Assembly: GCA_028277985.1 (NCBI GenBank)
Contig: JANQFG010000273.1
Location: forward strand, 95,743-159,742
DNA length: 64,000 nt
Origin: a bacterium
GTDB taxonomy: Bacteria > Desulfobacterota > DSWW01
Reading direction: 5' to 3'
Position 1 is the first letter of the stretch, and every line of letters starts with the position of its first letter. The translations under genes and the position numbers were made by a program. Of this stretch, positions 42,454 to 49,928 are shown one piece after another. Under the pieces are notes generated by a model. It was not told the DNA's origin. It made no database searches and was given only the letters and a program-made list of their open reading frames with translations.

Positions 42454-43593
42454 TCAGTCTATGGTCTTGTGAAAGCGAGCCACGGCCAGCGAAAACACGA
42501 CCGCGCCGAGGGAAAACATCATGAAGAACTGGGGTGCCAGGATGTACAGACCGTTGCCCTTGAGGATGACTCCACGCACGATCACTAGGAAGTATCGGAG
42601 CGGATTCGCATATGTGAGCCATTGAGCCGGTTCGGGCATGTTAGCGATCGGAAACATCAGACCGGAAAGGAGGACGAAGGTCATCTGAACCATCAAGGCG
42701 AGAAAGATCGCCTGCTGCTGGGTATGAGACAAGGTAGAGATGAGCAGACCCATGCCCAGGGTGGTGAACAGGAAGATCGAAGTGGCGAAGTAGAGCAACC
42801 CGATCGAACCCACCATGGGCAACTTGAAGTGGCCTGCGGCGACCACCAGGATCAGTGTCACGTCCACCATCCCGATGATGGCAAAGGGAATCATCTTGCC
42901 TGCCACGAGTTGCCAGGGTTTTATAGGGGTCACCACCAGTTGTTCCATTGTACCGATTTCCCGCTCCCTGGTTATGGCGAGACTCGTAAGGATCATGGTG
43001 ATCACCATGAGGATCATGCAGAGCACGCCCGGAACCATGTACCAGCTCGACTTGAGCTCCGGGTTGTATTGGTATCGGATCTCCGTGTTGACCCATGGTT
43101 CCGGTCTCTTGCCGCTCCCGGTCGACCCGGTCAGGCGGTCCATTCGCATGTCGATCTGGTCCCGCGCGTACGTGGAGAGTATCTTCTGCAGATAACCCAT
43201 GGCCACCCCGGACGAGTTGGACTCCGACCCGTCCATCAGTGCCTGCAACGGGGCAGCCTCGCCTCTGTCCAGTCTGTCGGCAAATCTCTCAGGGAAGACG
43301 AGCACTACGTCCGCCCGGGTGTTGACCAGAACGTCGGCGATCTCTTCCTCGGTTTCGACCTCCCCGACAAAGGTGAAGTAGCCCGAGTTGAGCACCGCCC
43401 GGACAAGATCCCGGCTCGCGAGGCTCTTGTCGCGGTCCATGACCGCCATCGTGATATTGCTCACATCCATGGTGACCGCATAGCCGAAGAGAAAGAGCTG
43501 GAAGAGCGGCGCAATGAAGATGATCACGAACATTCGCGGATCTCGAAACGCCTGGATGAATTCCTTGCGTGCTACGTGGATGATGCGACCCAT
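42454..43593 (-). CDS. ABC-2 type permease (YhhJ/YbhR-like)
   Basis: 379 residues from the ATG at 43593; the open frame runs to 43683 inside the next gene. One TM helix near the N-terminus (FVIIFIAPLFQLFLFGYAVT) is followed by a large extracytoplasmic domain (about 45-180). The latter contains ADVVLVFPERFADRLDRGEA and LMDGSESNSSGVAMGY. Five more TM helices end the protein. Two such permeases in tandem with fused or paired ATPases and an HlyD subunit define YbhFSRG-type exporters. It starts 8 bases after the other permease. Confidence 0.88.
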   Translation of the reverse strand: MGRIIHVARKEFIQAFRDPRMFVIIFIAPLFQLFLFGYAVTMDVSNITMAVMDRDKSLASRDLVRAVLNSGYFTFVGEVETEEEIADVLVNTRADVVLVFPERFADRLDRGEAAPLQALMDGSESNSSGVAMGYLQKILSTYARDQIDMRMDRLTGSTGSGKRPEPWVNTEIRYQYNPELKSSWYMVPGVLCMILMVITMILTSLAITREREIGTMEQLVVTPIKPWQLVAGKMIPFAIIGMVDVTLILVVAAGHFKLPMVGSIGLLYFATSIFLFTTLGMGLLISTLSHTQQQAIFLALMVQMTFVLLSGLMFPIANMPEPAQWLTYANPLRYFLVIVRGVILKGNGLYILAPQFFMMFSLGAVVFSLAVARFHKTID

Positions 43594-43600
43594 GTCTGCC

Positions 43601-44731
43601 TCACAGTTTCTTCTTGAAACGGGCCACCGCAAGAGACAGGAGGAGCGTCCCGAAGATGACCAGAAAGAGGGTTGGACGCGCAAGATCGACCCCCGATTGA
43701 TCCTTGAGCATGATGCCCCGGCAAATCGTCACGAAGTATCGTGCGGGCACCGCATACGTGACGGCCTGCACCCATCCGGGCATCGACTTCACGGGAAACA
43801 TGAAGCCCGAGAGCATGATGCTGGGAAGCAACGTGCTCAAGATGACGATCTGGTTCGCCAGGACCTGGTTGCTCGCGATCACACTGGCAAACAACCCTAT
43901 CGAAAGTCCGGACACGGCGAAGAGCAGGGCCGTCCCGGCAAACAGGGAGAGGCTTCCGGCAAACGGAACCTTGAATACGACCACGCCCATCATGGCCGCC
44001 ATCATGCAATCGATCAGGGTGATCACCAGATAGGGGATCATCTTTCCGATGATGATCTCATGCCTGCGAGCCGGTGTGGCAATCAACCCTTCCAGGCTTC
44101 CCAGTTCACGCTCACGAACCACGGTAAGGCTTGTGAGCAGTGCTGCAATGATCATCATGATCACGGCGACCAGGCCGGGGACGATCGTGTAGGTGCTTTC
44201 CAATTCCGGGTTGAACCAAACCCGGATCTGTAGATCCACGGGAGGGATGCCCCTGGACGACACGCCTCCCCGGGACAACACTTGCTTGACCGTGGAGATG
44301 TTCATACCCGTGAGGATTGCCTCCACATAGCCCGCGGCGATCGTGGCGGTATTCGACTCGGAGCCGTCGAGGAGGACCTGCACGGTGTCACCCTCCCACC
44401 TTTCGATGTTCCTTCCGTAGTCTTCCGGAATCGAAAGCCCGATCTGGGCTTCGTCGGAGTCGAGCAGGGCAAGGAGATCCTTTGGATTCGAAGGGGTGGC
44501 CACCAGGCGGAAATACGTACTTCCCGTGAACTTCTCGATCAGCGCTCGGCTCGCCCGGCTCCGGTCCTCGTCCGCCACGGCAAGCTTGATGTCACGGATG
44601 TCAAAGGTGATGGCAAAGCCGAAGAGCAGGATCATGATGATGGGAAGAACAAAGGCGATCAGCAGTGTTCGCCAGTCCCTCATGACGTGCAGGAGTTCCT
44701 TTCGCGCGATCGCCGGGATACGGGTCTTCAA
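43601..44731 (-). CDS. ABC-2 type permease (YbhS-like), TTG start
   Basis: 376 residues from a TTG at 44731, preferred because it overlaps the upstream stop as TTGA and has GGGAGGG upstream; no ATG fits. The open frame to 44839 overlaps the ATPase. N-terminal IPAIARKELLHVMRDWRTLL, then VLPIIMILLFGFAITFD, the large external domain with LLDGSESNTATIAAGYVEAI, and five C-terminal TM helices. It is homologous to the next permease and probably forms the heterodimeric membrane core with it. Confidence 0.87.
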   Translation of the reverse strand: MKTRIPAIARKELLHVMRDWRTLLIAFVLPIIMILLFGFAITFDIRDIKLAVADEDRSRASRALIEKFTGSTYFRLVATPSNPKDLLALLDSDEAQIGLSIPEDYGRNIERWEGDTVQVLLDGSESNTATIAAGYVEAILTGMNISTVKQVLSRGGVSSRGIPPVDLQIRVWFNPELESTYTIVPGLVAVIMMIIAALLTSLTVVRERELGSLEGLIATPARRHEIIIGKMIPYLVITLIDCMMAAMMGVVVFKVPFAGSLSLFAGTALLFAVSGLSIGLFASVIASNQVLANQIVILSTLLPSIMLSGFMFPVKSMPGWVQAVTYAVPARYFVTICRGIMLKDQSGVDLARPTLFLVIFGTLLLSLAVARFKKKL

Positions 44732-45684
44732 CGGGCCCTCCCCCCTTCTTGAGCGATCCGTTCGTCCTCCAGCTCGATCAGGTGCATGAATGCGTCCTCG
44801 AGGCTCGCCCGAATCGGACGCACCTGGGTCTTGGGCCAACCTTCCCGGGCGAGCAGGCCTTCGAGTTTTTCAGCTGCTCCCGGACCGTTCTCCATCAGCA
44901 CACGGCTGGTCAACCCGAAGATCTGAGCCCGTTTCACCTGAGGTTCCGATTCCAGCCTGTCCACAACCTCCCTGGGTGGAGCCCCGGAGACCTCGAGCAT
45001 GGTTCCGTCCAGCACCTCGGTCACGAGCTCCCGCGGGGTGGCCTCTGCGATCTTCCGCCCGGAGTAGATCAGGATCAGGCAATCGCAGTGCTCCGCCTCG
45101 TCCATGTAGTGGGTGGTCACGAAGACCGTCACGCCTTGACTACGCAGCTCTGAAATCAGGTCCCAGAAATCCCGCCGGCTGGCGGGATCCACGCCCGCGG
45201 TCGGCTCGTCCAGGAACACGATGCGGGGCTCGTGCAGGATCGCCGCACCCAGGGCGAGGCGTTGCTTTACGCCTCCGGCCAGGGTTCCGGTCATACGATG
45301 CTCGAGACCTCGGAGGCCGGCGATTTTCAGTGCCAGGTCGATGCGCGCCGCACGCTTCTTGCGAGGAATGCTGTAGACGCCTGCGTAGAACTCGAGGTTC
45401 TGCTTGACCGTGAGGTCCGCATAGAGCGAGAACTTCTGGCTCATGTACCCGATGTTCTCTTTGATCTTGTCCGGGTCGCTGGCTATATCGAACCCGGCCA
45501 CCGAACCGCTTCCCTCGGTGGGCGCGAGAAGGCCGCAGAGCATACGGATCGTGGTGGTCTTGCCCGCCCCGTTCGGGCCGAGAAAACCGAAGATGGACCC
45601 CTCGCCCACCTCGAAGGAGACGTTGTCCACTGCTGTGAACGGACCGAACCTTCTCACGAGACCCTCCGCCTTCACGGCAATCAT
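44728..45684 (-). CDS. ABC transporter ATP-binding protein 2
   Basis: 318 residues from the ATG at 45684, with AGAGGTG upstream; a GTG at 45702 is an alternative. Walker A GPNGAGKTT, signature LAGGVKQRLALGAAIL, Walker B IVFLDEPTAGVDP and H-loop VTTHYMDEAEHCD are all intact. C-terminal regulatory region follows. It corresponds to the second ATPase half of YbhF-type exporters and its stop overlaps the first permease start. Separated from ATPase 1 by a palindromic spacer. Confidence 0.9.
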   Translation of the reverse strand: MIAVKAEGLVRRFGPFTAVDNVSFEVGEGSIFGFLGPNGAGKTTTIRMLCGLLAPTEGSGSVAGFDIASDPDKIKENIGYMSQKFSLYADLTVKQNLEFYAGVYSIPRKKRAARIDLALKIAGLRGLEHRMTGTLAGGVKQRLALGAAILHEPRIVFLDEPTAGVDPASRRDFWDLISELRSQGVTVFVTTHYMDEAEHCDCLILIYSGRKIAEATPRELVTEVLDGTMLEVSGAPPREVVDRLESEPQVKRAQIFGLTSRVLMENGPGAAEKLEGLLAREGWPKTQVRPIRASLEDAFMHLIELEDERIAQEGGRAR

Positions 45685-45744
45685 CTCCGCACCTCTGCCC
45701 ACGAAGCCAGGGATTCACGAGCGTGTTCGAGTTTGAATTTACGC

Positions 45745-45841
45745 TGCTTAGCGACCGGACTGCCCCACCAGGGTTCAGGGGTCAGGGATCGGGGGGCAGG
45801 GCCTGATCCCTGACCCCTGGTCCCTGATCCCCCACTAAGCA
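45745..45841. repeat. Nested palindromic element (GGGGTCAGGGATC family) between two ATPase genes
   Basis: Inner arms CAGGGGTCAGGGATC (45776-45790) and GATCCCTGACCCCTG (45805-45819) are perfect complements. Outer arms TGCTTAG (45745-45751) and CTAAGCA (45835-45841) also pair. The element ends on the stop codon of ATPase 1 and separates two genes of an otherwise tight operon. Similar GGGGTCAGGGATC sequence recurs at 61545-61575, and fragments at 53437-53455 and 58835-58860. Confidence 0.7.
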
Positions 45842-46773
45842 CTGCTTGCAGTTTCATCTCGTTTCTCACTCTCCCAAGACAAAAACACGTCCTCAAAGGT
45901 CGGGGTGGTCGGCTCGACCGAAGAGGTGGCGATCCCGGCCCGGGTCAGGAACCGCTCGATGTCCTCGGCTCCCACGCTTGGCACGCAGGCGACTTTGAGA
46001 ACCTGGCCGGAGGGATAGCTGCGCAATACGCTCTCCTGGGTCTCCAGGGTTTCACGCGCTGTTTGGGTTTCCGGCACGAGGACCTCGAAGATCTTCTCCG
46101 GAAAGGATGCAAGGATCTCCTTCGGGCTGTCCGTCTCGAGGAATCTGCCCCCGGACATGAGCCCCACCCGGTGGCATCGCTCCGCCTCGTCCATGTAAGG
46201 CGTACTCACCACGATCGCAACCCCTTCGGCGGCAAAGGCATAGAGGATTTCCCAGAGCTCTCTCCGCGACAGTGGATCCACGCCGGTGGTAGGCTCGTCG
46301 AGCAACAGGAGCCGTGGGCTGTGGATCATGTTGCACGACAGTGCGAGCTTCTTGTACATCCCGCCCGAGAGCTGGCCGGCCCGCCTCCGGGCGTAGGGCT
46401 CCAGCCGCGAAAACCGATACAACCGGGCCAGGCGCTCCTTGCGGTCGGCCCTTGCGACGAAATGCATGTCCGCGAAGAACCGCAGATTTTCGGCCACGGT
46501 CAGGTCCGCATAGAGACTGTACTGCTGGGGCATGTATCCCAACCGTTCGCGGACCTTGTCCGGATCCTCGTCCACCCGCAGCCCATCCAGAGAGGCGTGT
46601 CCCTGGTCGGCATCGAGCACACCCACCAGCAGTCGAAGGGTGGTCGTCTTGCCCGCTCCGTCCGGCCCGACCAGGCCGAAGATCTCCCCGGGTTCCACGT
46701 CCAGGTCGATCCCGGCAACGGCTCTGACGTCCCCGAATTGCTTGTGAAGGTCGCGGGCCTCGAGAAGTGCCAT
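45835..46773 (-). CDS. ABC transporter ATP-binding protein 1, degenerate H-loop
   Basis: 312 residues. Walker A GPDGAGKTT, signature LSGGMYKKLALSCNMI and Walker B LLLLDEPTTGVDP are present, but the H-loop reads VVSTPYMDEAERC, with Pro (codon CCT) where the switch His is expected. It therefore probably forms the non-catalytic or degenerate half of a heterodimer with ATPase 2, whose H-loop is intact. In YbhF-type systems the two ABC domains are fused; here they are separate genes. It lies 2 bases after the HlyD-like gene. Confidence 0.88.
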   Translation of the reverse strand: MALLEARDLHKQFGDVRAVAGIDLDVEPGEIFGLVGPDGAGKTTTLRLLVGVLDADQGHASLDGLRVDEDPDKVRERLGYMPQQYSLYADLTVAENLRFFADMHFVARADRKERLARLYRFSRLEPYARRRAGQLSGGMYKKLALSCNMIHSPRLLLLDEPTTGVDPLSRRELWEILYAFAAEGVAIVVSTPYMDEAERCHRVGLMSGGRFLETDSPKEILASFPEKIFEVLVPETQTARETLETQESVLRSYPSGQVLKVACVPSVGAEDIERFLTRAGIATSSVEPTTPTFEDVFLSWESEKRDETASSA

Positions 46774-46775
46774 GA

Positions 46776-47645
46776 CTACTCCTGTACGAACCAGGCGTCC
46801 ACGGGCATCCCTGTCTTGAGAACCCCGTCCGGGTTCGGAACGCGCACCTTCACCTGGTAAACCAGCCGTACTCGCTCGTCGCGGGTCTGCACGTTCTTCG
46901 GCGTGAATTCCGCCTCGTCCGCTATCGTCGCCACCGAGCCGCTGAATCTTCGATCCGGGTAGCTGTCGGTCACGACGTCCACCCGCTGGCCGAGCCGGAT
47001 CTTTCCCAGCATCGGGCCCGGGATGTAGACCTTGACCTCCATGGTGGATAGGTCGGCCAGCGTCATCAGCGCCGAGCCGGGAAGCACGGTTTCGCCTAGC
47101 TCCACATCCCGCCGGATGACCGTACCGCTCACCGGAGCTCTCACCTGTGTGTAGGCAAGCTGTGTCTTCGCAAGATGCAGCGCGGCCTCAGCCTGCACGA
47201 CCTGGGCCTGCACGACCTGCTGCTGGGCCTTCAGGACTGACTCCTGTGTTTCCGCATCGTCCAGCTGCATTTCTGTTGCGGATCCGGTGGAGAGCAACTT
47301 GCGGATCCGTGCAAGGGTAATATCGACCCCATCGAGTTGGGCCTTCACCACGGCCGACTGGCTCGTGGCAGAGGCCACTGCCTCCCGCGCCTGCTCGACC
47401 TGTGCACCATAGAGCAGGTCATCGATGGTCACGACGAGCCGGCCTTCTTCGACCCGCTCGCCCTCTTCGGCGGCCAGGCTGGTAATCCGGCCCATGACCT
47501 GCGCGCTTACCAGCACCTCCACCGCCTCCACGGTCCCGTAGAAAGATTCGTCCTGCTCGAGAGCCTTCTGTTCCTTCCAGTAGCGGTGTCCGAAGAAGCC
47601 CACCAGGCTGAGGCTCACGATGAGGGGAATGATCCGTCTGGCCAT
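46776..47645 (-). CDS. HlyD-family membrane fusion protein (YbhG-like)
   Basis: 289 residues from the ATG at 47645; the frame is open to 47705 but the membrane anchor MARRIIPLIVSLSLVGFFG begins here. Lipoyl half-motifs VEVLVSAQVMGRITSLAAEE and YTQVRAPVSGTVIRRDVELG flank a long coiled-coil hairpin (about 75-150). C-terminal RVRLVYQVKVRVPNPDGVLK with GMPVDAWF. It is the periplasmic adaptor between the ABC-2 permeases and the TolC-like channel encoded just upstream. Confidence 0.9.
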   Translation of the reverse strand: MARRIIPLIVSLSLVGFFGHRYWKEQKALEQDESFYGTVEAVEVLVSAQVMGRITSLAAEEGERVEEGRLVVTIDDLLYGAQVEQAREAVASATSQSAVVKAQLDGVDITLARIRKLLSTGSATEMQLDDAETQESVLKAQQQVVQAQVVQAEAALHLAKTQLAYTQVRAPVSGTVIRRDVELGETVLPGSALMTLADLSTMEVKVYIPGPMLGKIRLGQRVDVVTDSYPDRRFSGSVATIADEAEFTPKNVQTRDERVRLVYQVKVRVPNPDGVLKTGMPVDAWFVQE

Positions 47646-47649
47646 CTTC

Positions 47650-49023
47650 TCACCTCCCGATCGATGCCAGATCCCCGGTCGCTGCCGAAAGGTGGATCTG
47701 GGCATTCCGGTAGTCGAACAGGGCCTTCAGATGCTCCAGCCTTGCCGTGGTAGCAGCAAGCTGCGCGTCGATGACCTCCACATTGGTGGCGGCTCCCGCC
47801 TTGTAGCTGTGCTCGGCGATCTCGAGCATCTGGTTCGCCCGGTCCTGATTCTCCTTGGTTGTCTTCATCCGCACCGCGGCTTCCCGGAGGGAAAGCACTG
47901 CGGTCCTTACCTCGGTACGAACGTTCGCGTGGGTCTGCACCGAGGCCAGAGTGATCGTCTCGGCAGCGGCCCGTGCACGGCGCATGCCCCGGTAAGACTC
48001 CAGCCCGTCAAAGAGGGGAACCTGGATGCCGACGCCTATCGTGAAGATCTTCTCCCAATCATTGACGGCGAAGTAGGGTTTTTCATAGCCGATCGTGCTG
48101 GTCAGCTGCATGATCGGAAGCATGCCCCCTCGCTTCGACAGGGCCAGGTCTTCGGTCGCCGACTGGTTCAACTCGAGCACCTTGAATTCGGGACGCAGCT
48201 CGCGGGCGCGCTCGAGTTCCTCTTCTTCGTCGATGGCCTCGACTTCGGCTTCGAGTGTGTCCGTGAGTTCGATTTCAACGTGACGGCCCAACCCCGCCGC
48301 CCTTCTCAGCAAGATGAAGGCGGTTTCGATGTCCTGTTCGGCCTCGATCACCCTCGGTTCCACATTCGACACCTCGACCTGCGCACGCAACAGCTCGAGC
48401 CGGTTGGCCACCCCGGCATCGTAGCGGTTCTGGACTTGTTCAAGGTGCGCCTGGGCGGTGGAGAGCGCCTCACGCTGGACGCCCGAAACCGCATCGGCGA
48501 TCAGCACCGACAGGTAAGCTTGCGCCGTCTGCCGCGCCACGCCGAGCTTCACGGTCTCTTCCTCGTGGCGTGACGACTCGACCTGTTTTCCGGCAGCCCT
48601 GTGCGCGTAGTACACCCTCCCCGATTCGAAGAGAAGCTGGTTCAGGCTCAAGCGGGCGAGCCAGTTGTCGTTCGCCCCGATCTCCCTCGAATCCTGCACC
48701 GCAATGGGAGGAACGCCCGGGATCGGAACATCCACCTGGATGTCGGTGTTGATGCGGGGGATGTTGTCCAGGTACTGGTACCCCGCATCGATCGTCAGGT
48801 CCGGAAGGAAGTTTGAGAAGACCTCCTTCCTCGCCTCCTCCCTCTCGTCGATCCTGCTGTGGGCAACCGCCACGTCAGGGCTGTTCACCAATGCATAGCC
48901 GATCGCCTCACGTACCGACCATTTCAGCGGCTCGGCCGCCTGCGCCCCTGTGACCGAACCGAGCCATCCCGCCAGAATCAGCGTGGCCAGAAGCGCATTT
49001 CGTCTCGTCCCGCTCGTTCCCAT
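47650..49023 (-). CDS. TolC-family outer-membrane efflux protein
   Basis: 457 residues from the ATG at 49023, 2 bases after the tetR stop. Signal peptide ALLATLILAGWLGSVTGAQA. Two OEP repeats: SVREAIGYALVNSPDVAVAH and AGVANRLELLRAQVEVSN in the first half, then KAGAATNVEVIDAQLAATTA in the second. Unlike the NodT-type protein at 1944 it has no lipobox Cys. It supplies the exit duct for the ABC-2 exporter. Confidence 0.9.
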   Translation of the reverse strand: MGTSGTRRNALLATLILAGWLGSVTGAQAAEPLKWSVREAIGYALVNSPDVAVAHSRIDEREEARKEVFSNFLPDLTIDAGYQYLDNIPRINTDIQVDVPIPGVPPIAVQDSREIGANDNWLARLSLNQLLFESGRVYYAHRAAGKQVESSRHEEETVKLGVARQTAQAYLSVLIADAVSGVQREALSTAQAHLEQVQNRYDAGVANRLELLRAQVEVSNVEPRVIEAEQDIETAFILLRRAAGLGRHVEIELTDTLEAEVEAIDEEEELERARELRPEFKVLELNQSATEDLALSKRGGMLPIMQLTSTIGYEKPYFAVNDWEKIFTIGVGIQVPLFDGLESYRGMRRARAAAETITLASVQTHANVRTEVRTAVLSLREAAVRMKTTKENQDRANQMLEIAEHSYKAGAATNVEVIDAQLAATTARLEHLKALFDYRNAQIHLSAATGDLASIGR

Positions 49024-49025
49024 TC

Positions 49026-49679
49026 CTAAGCTCCTCCTTCTTCGTGACAAAGGCATCTCGGGACCAGGACTCCCTGCAGAAGAAGATCCTTGAATGTCGT
49101 GATGAACTGGTCAAAGTTCAGACCCTGCTCCGCCATGAATCTAGGGTGTGCCACATTGGTCAGGATCCCCTGGATCAATTTGCCCGCCACGGTCGGATCG
49201 ATGCCCGGGCGAATCGAGCCTTCCTGCTGGCCCCGGCGGAGCAACTCCGTGATGATGCCCACTGCACCGGAGCGGAATTGATCGATCCGGTCCCAGAGCT
49301 CGGGCATGAGGACCTGAATATCCACCATCACCTGGGTGGAAACGTTCGAAAGAACATTGTGAATCAGCAGATCGAAGTGCCTCCTGAGGATCACGTCCAC
49401 CGGCCCGGTGGATGTGAGATTCTCCAGGATGGCCGGAACGTGCTGCTCGATACCCTCCATCACCACCGCAATGACCAGTGCATCCCGATCCGGGAAATAG
49501 CGGTAGAAGGTGCGCTTGCTCATCCCGAGGTCCGCGCAGAGCTCCTCGACGGTGACCTTGCGAAACCCGCGCTGGCGGAACACCCGATCCGCGTGTGCGA
49601 TGATCCTCCTGCGGGTCTTCTCGGTTCGATCCGGGCGACTTTGTCGATCCGGGCGACCCTCTTTTTCGACCTTCCTCAT
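49026..49679 (-). CDS. TetR-family repressor of the ABC export operon
   Basis: 217 residues. The N-terminal HTH is RIIAHADRVFRQRGFRKVTV then CADLGMSKRTFYRYFPDRDA. A TetR_C-type ligand domain follows. First gene of the operon with the TolC, HlyD and ABC genes, as is YbiH/CecR for ybhGFSRs in E. coli. A strong promoter and a 32-base inverted repeat sit right upstream, so autoregulation is likely. The start codon lies 25 bases after the inverted repeat. Confidence 0.88.
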   Translation of the reverse strand: MRKVEKEGRPDRQSRPDRTEKTRRRIIAHADRVFRQRGFRKVTVEELCADLGMSKRTFYRYFPDRDALVIAVVMEGIEQHVPAILENLTSTGPVDVILRRHFDLLIHNVLSNVSTQVMVDIQVLMPELWDRIDQFRSGAVGIITELLRRGQQEGSIRPGIDPTVAGKLIQGILTNVAHPRFMAEQGLNFDQFITTFKDLLLQGVLVPRCLCHEEGGA

Positions 49680-49704
49680 GATCGGGGCCCCTCCCTTTAC
49701 CCTT

Positions 49705-49736
49705 AAGGAAACGTATTTCGTGTTATTCGTTTCCTT
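49705..49736. promoter_or_regulatory. Inverted-repeat operator of the ABC export operon
   Basis: AAGGAAACG (49705-49713) and CGTTTCCTT (49728-49736) are perfect 9-bp arms around a 14-base spacer. The repeat begins at the -10 hexamer and covers the start region, the expected position for repression by the adjacent TetR protein. Confidence 0.78.
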
Positions 49737-49764
49737 TATAGCAAGAATGTCATGGATGTGTCAA
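49735..49764 (-). promoter_or_regulatory. Promoter of the tetR/ABC export operon
   Basis: Minus-strand TTGACA (49759-49764) and TATAAA (49735-49740) with 18-base spacing, a near-consensus sigma-70 promoter. Confidence 0.75.
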
Positions 49765-49837
49765 GGTCTTTTTTCGGGGCACCGGGTCGGATACTGGATC
49801 GACGGTGTGAACCACACAGGAGGAGGAGGGAAATGGG

Positions 49838-49887
49838 AATTGGGGACAGCCACTCATTTCCCGGGAAATGAGTGGCTGTCCCCAATT
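49838..49887. repeat. Perfect 50-bp palindrome (GGGGACAGCCACT family)
   Basis: AATTGGGGACAGCCACTC reads into ATTTCCC, centred at 49862/49863, and then repeats as its exact complement. The stem is 25 bp with no loop. A partial third copy (AAGTGGCTGT) follows at 49890. Such GGGGACAGCCACT hairpins resemble the ends of REP/MITE elements associated with tyrosine-type (RAYT) transposases. No such transposase gene is in the window. Confidence 0.85.
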
Positions 49888-49928
49888 TCTAAGTGGCTGT
49901 TTTATATATGATTTGCTACAGGGTGGGC

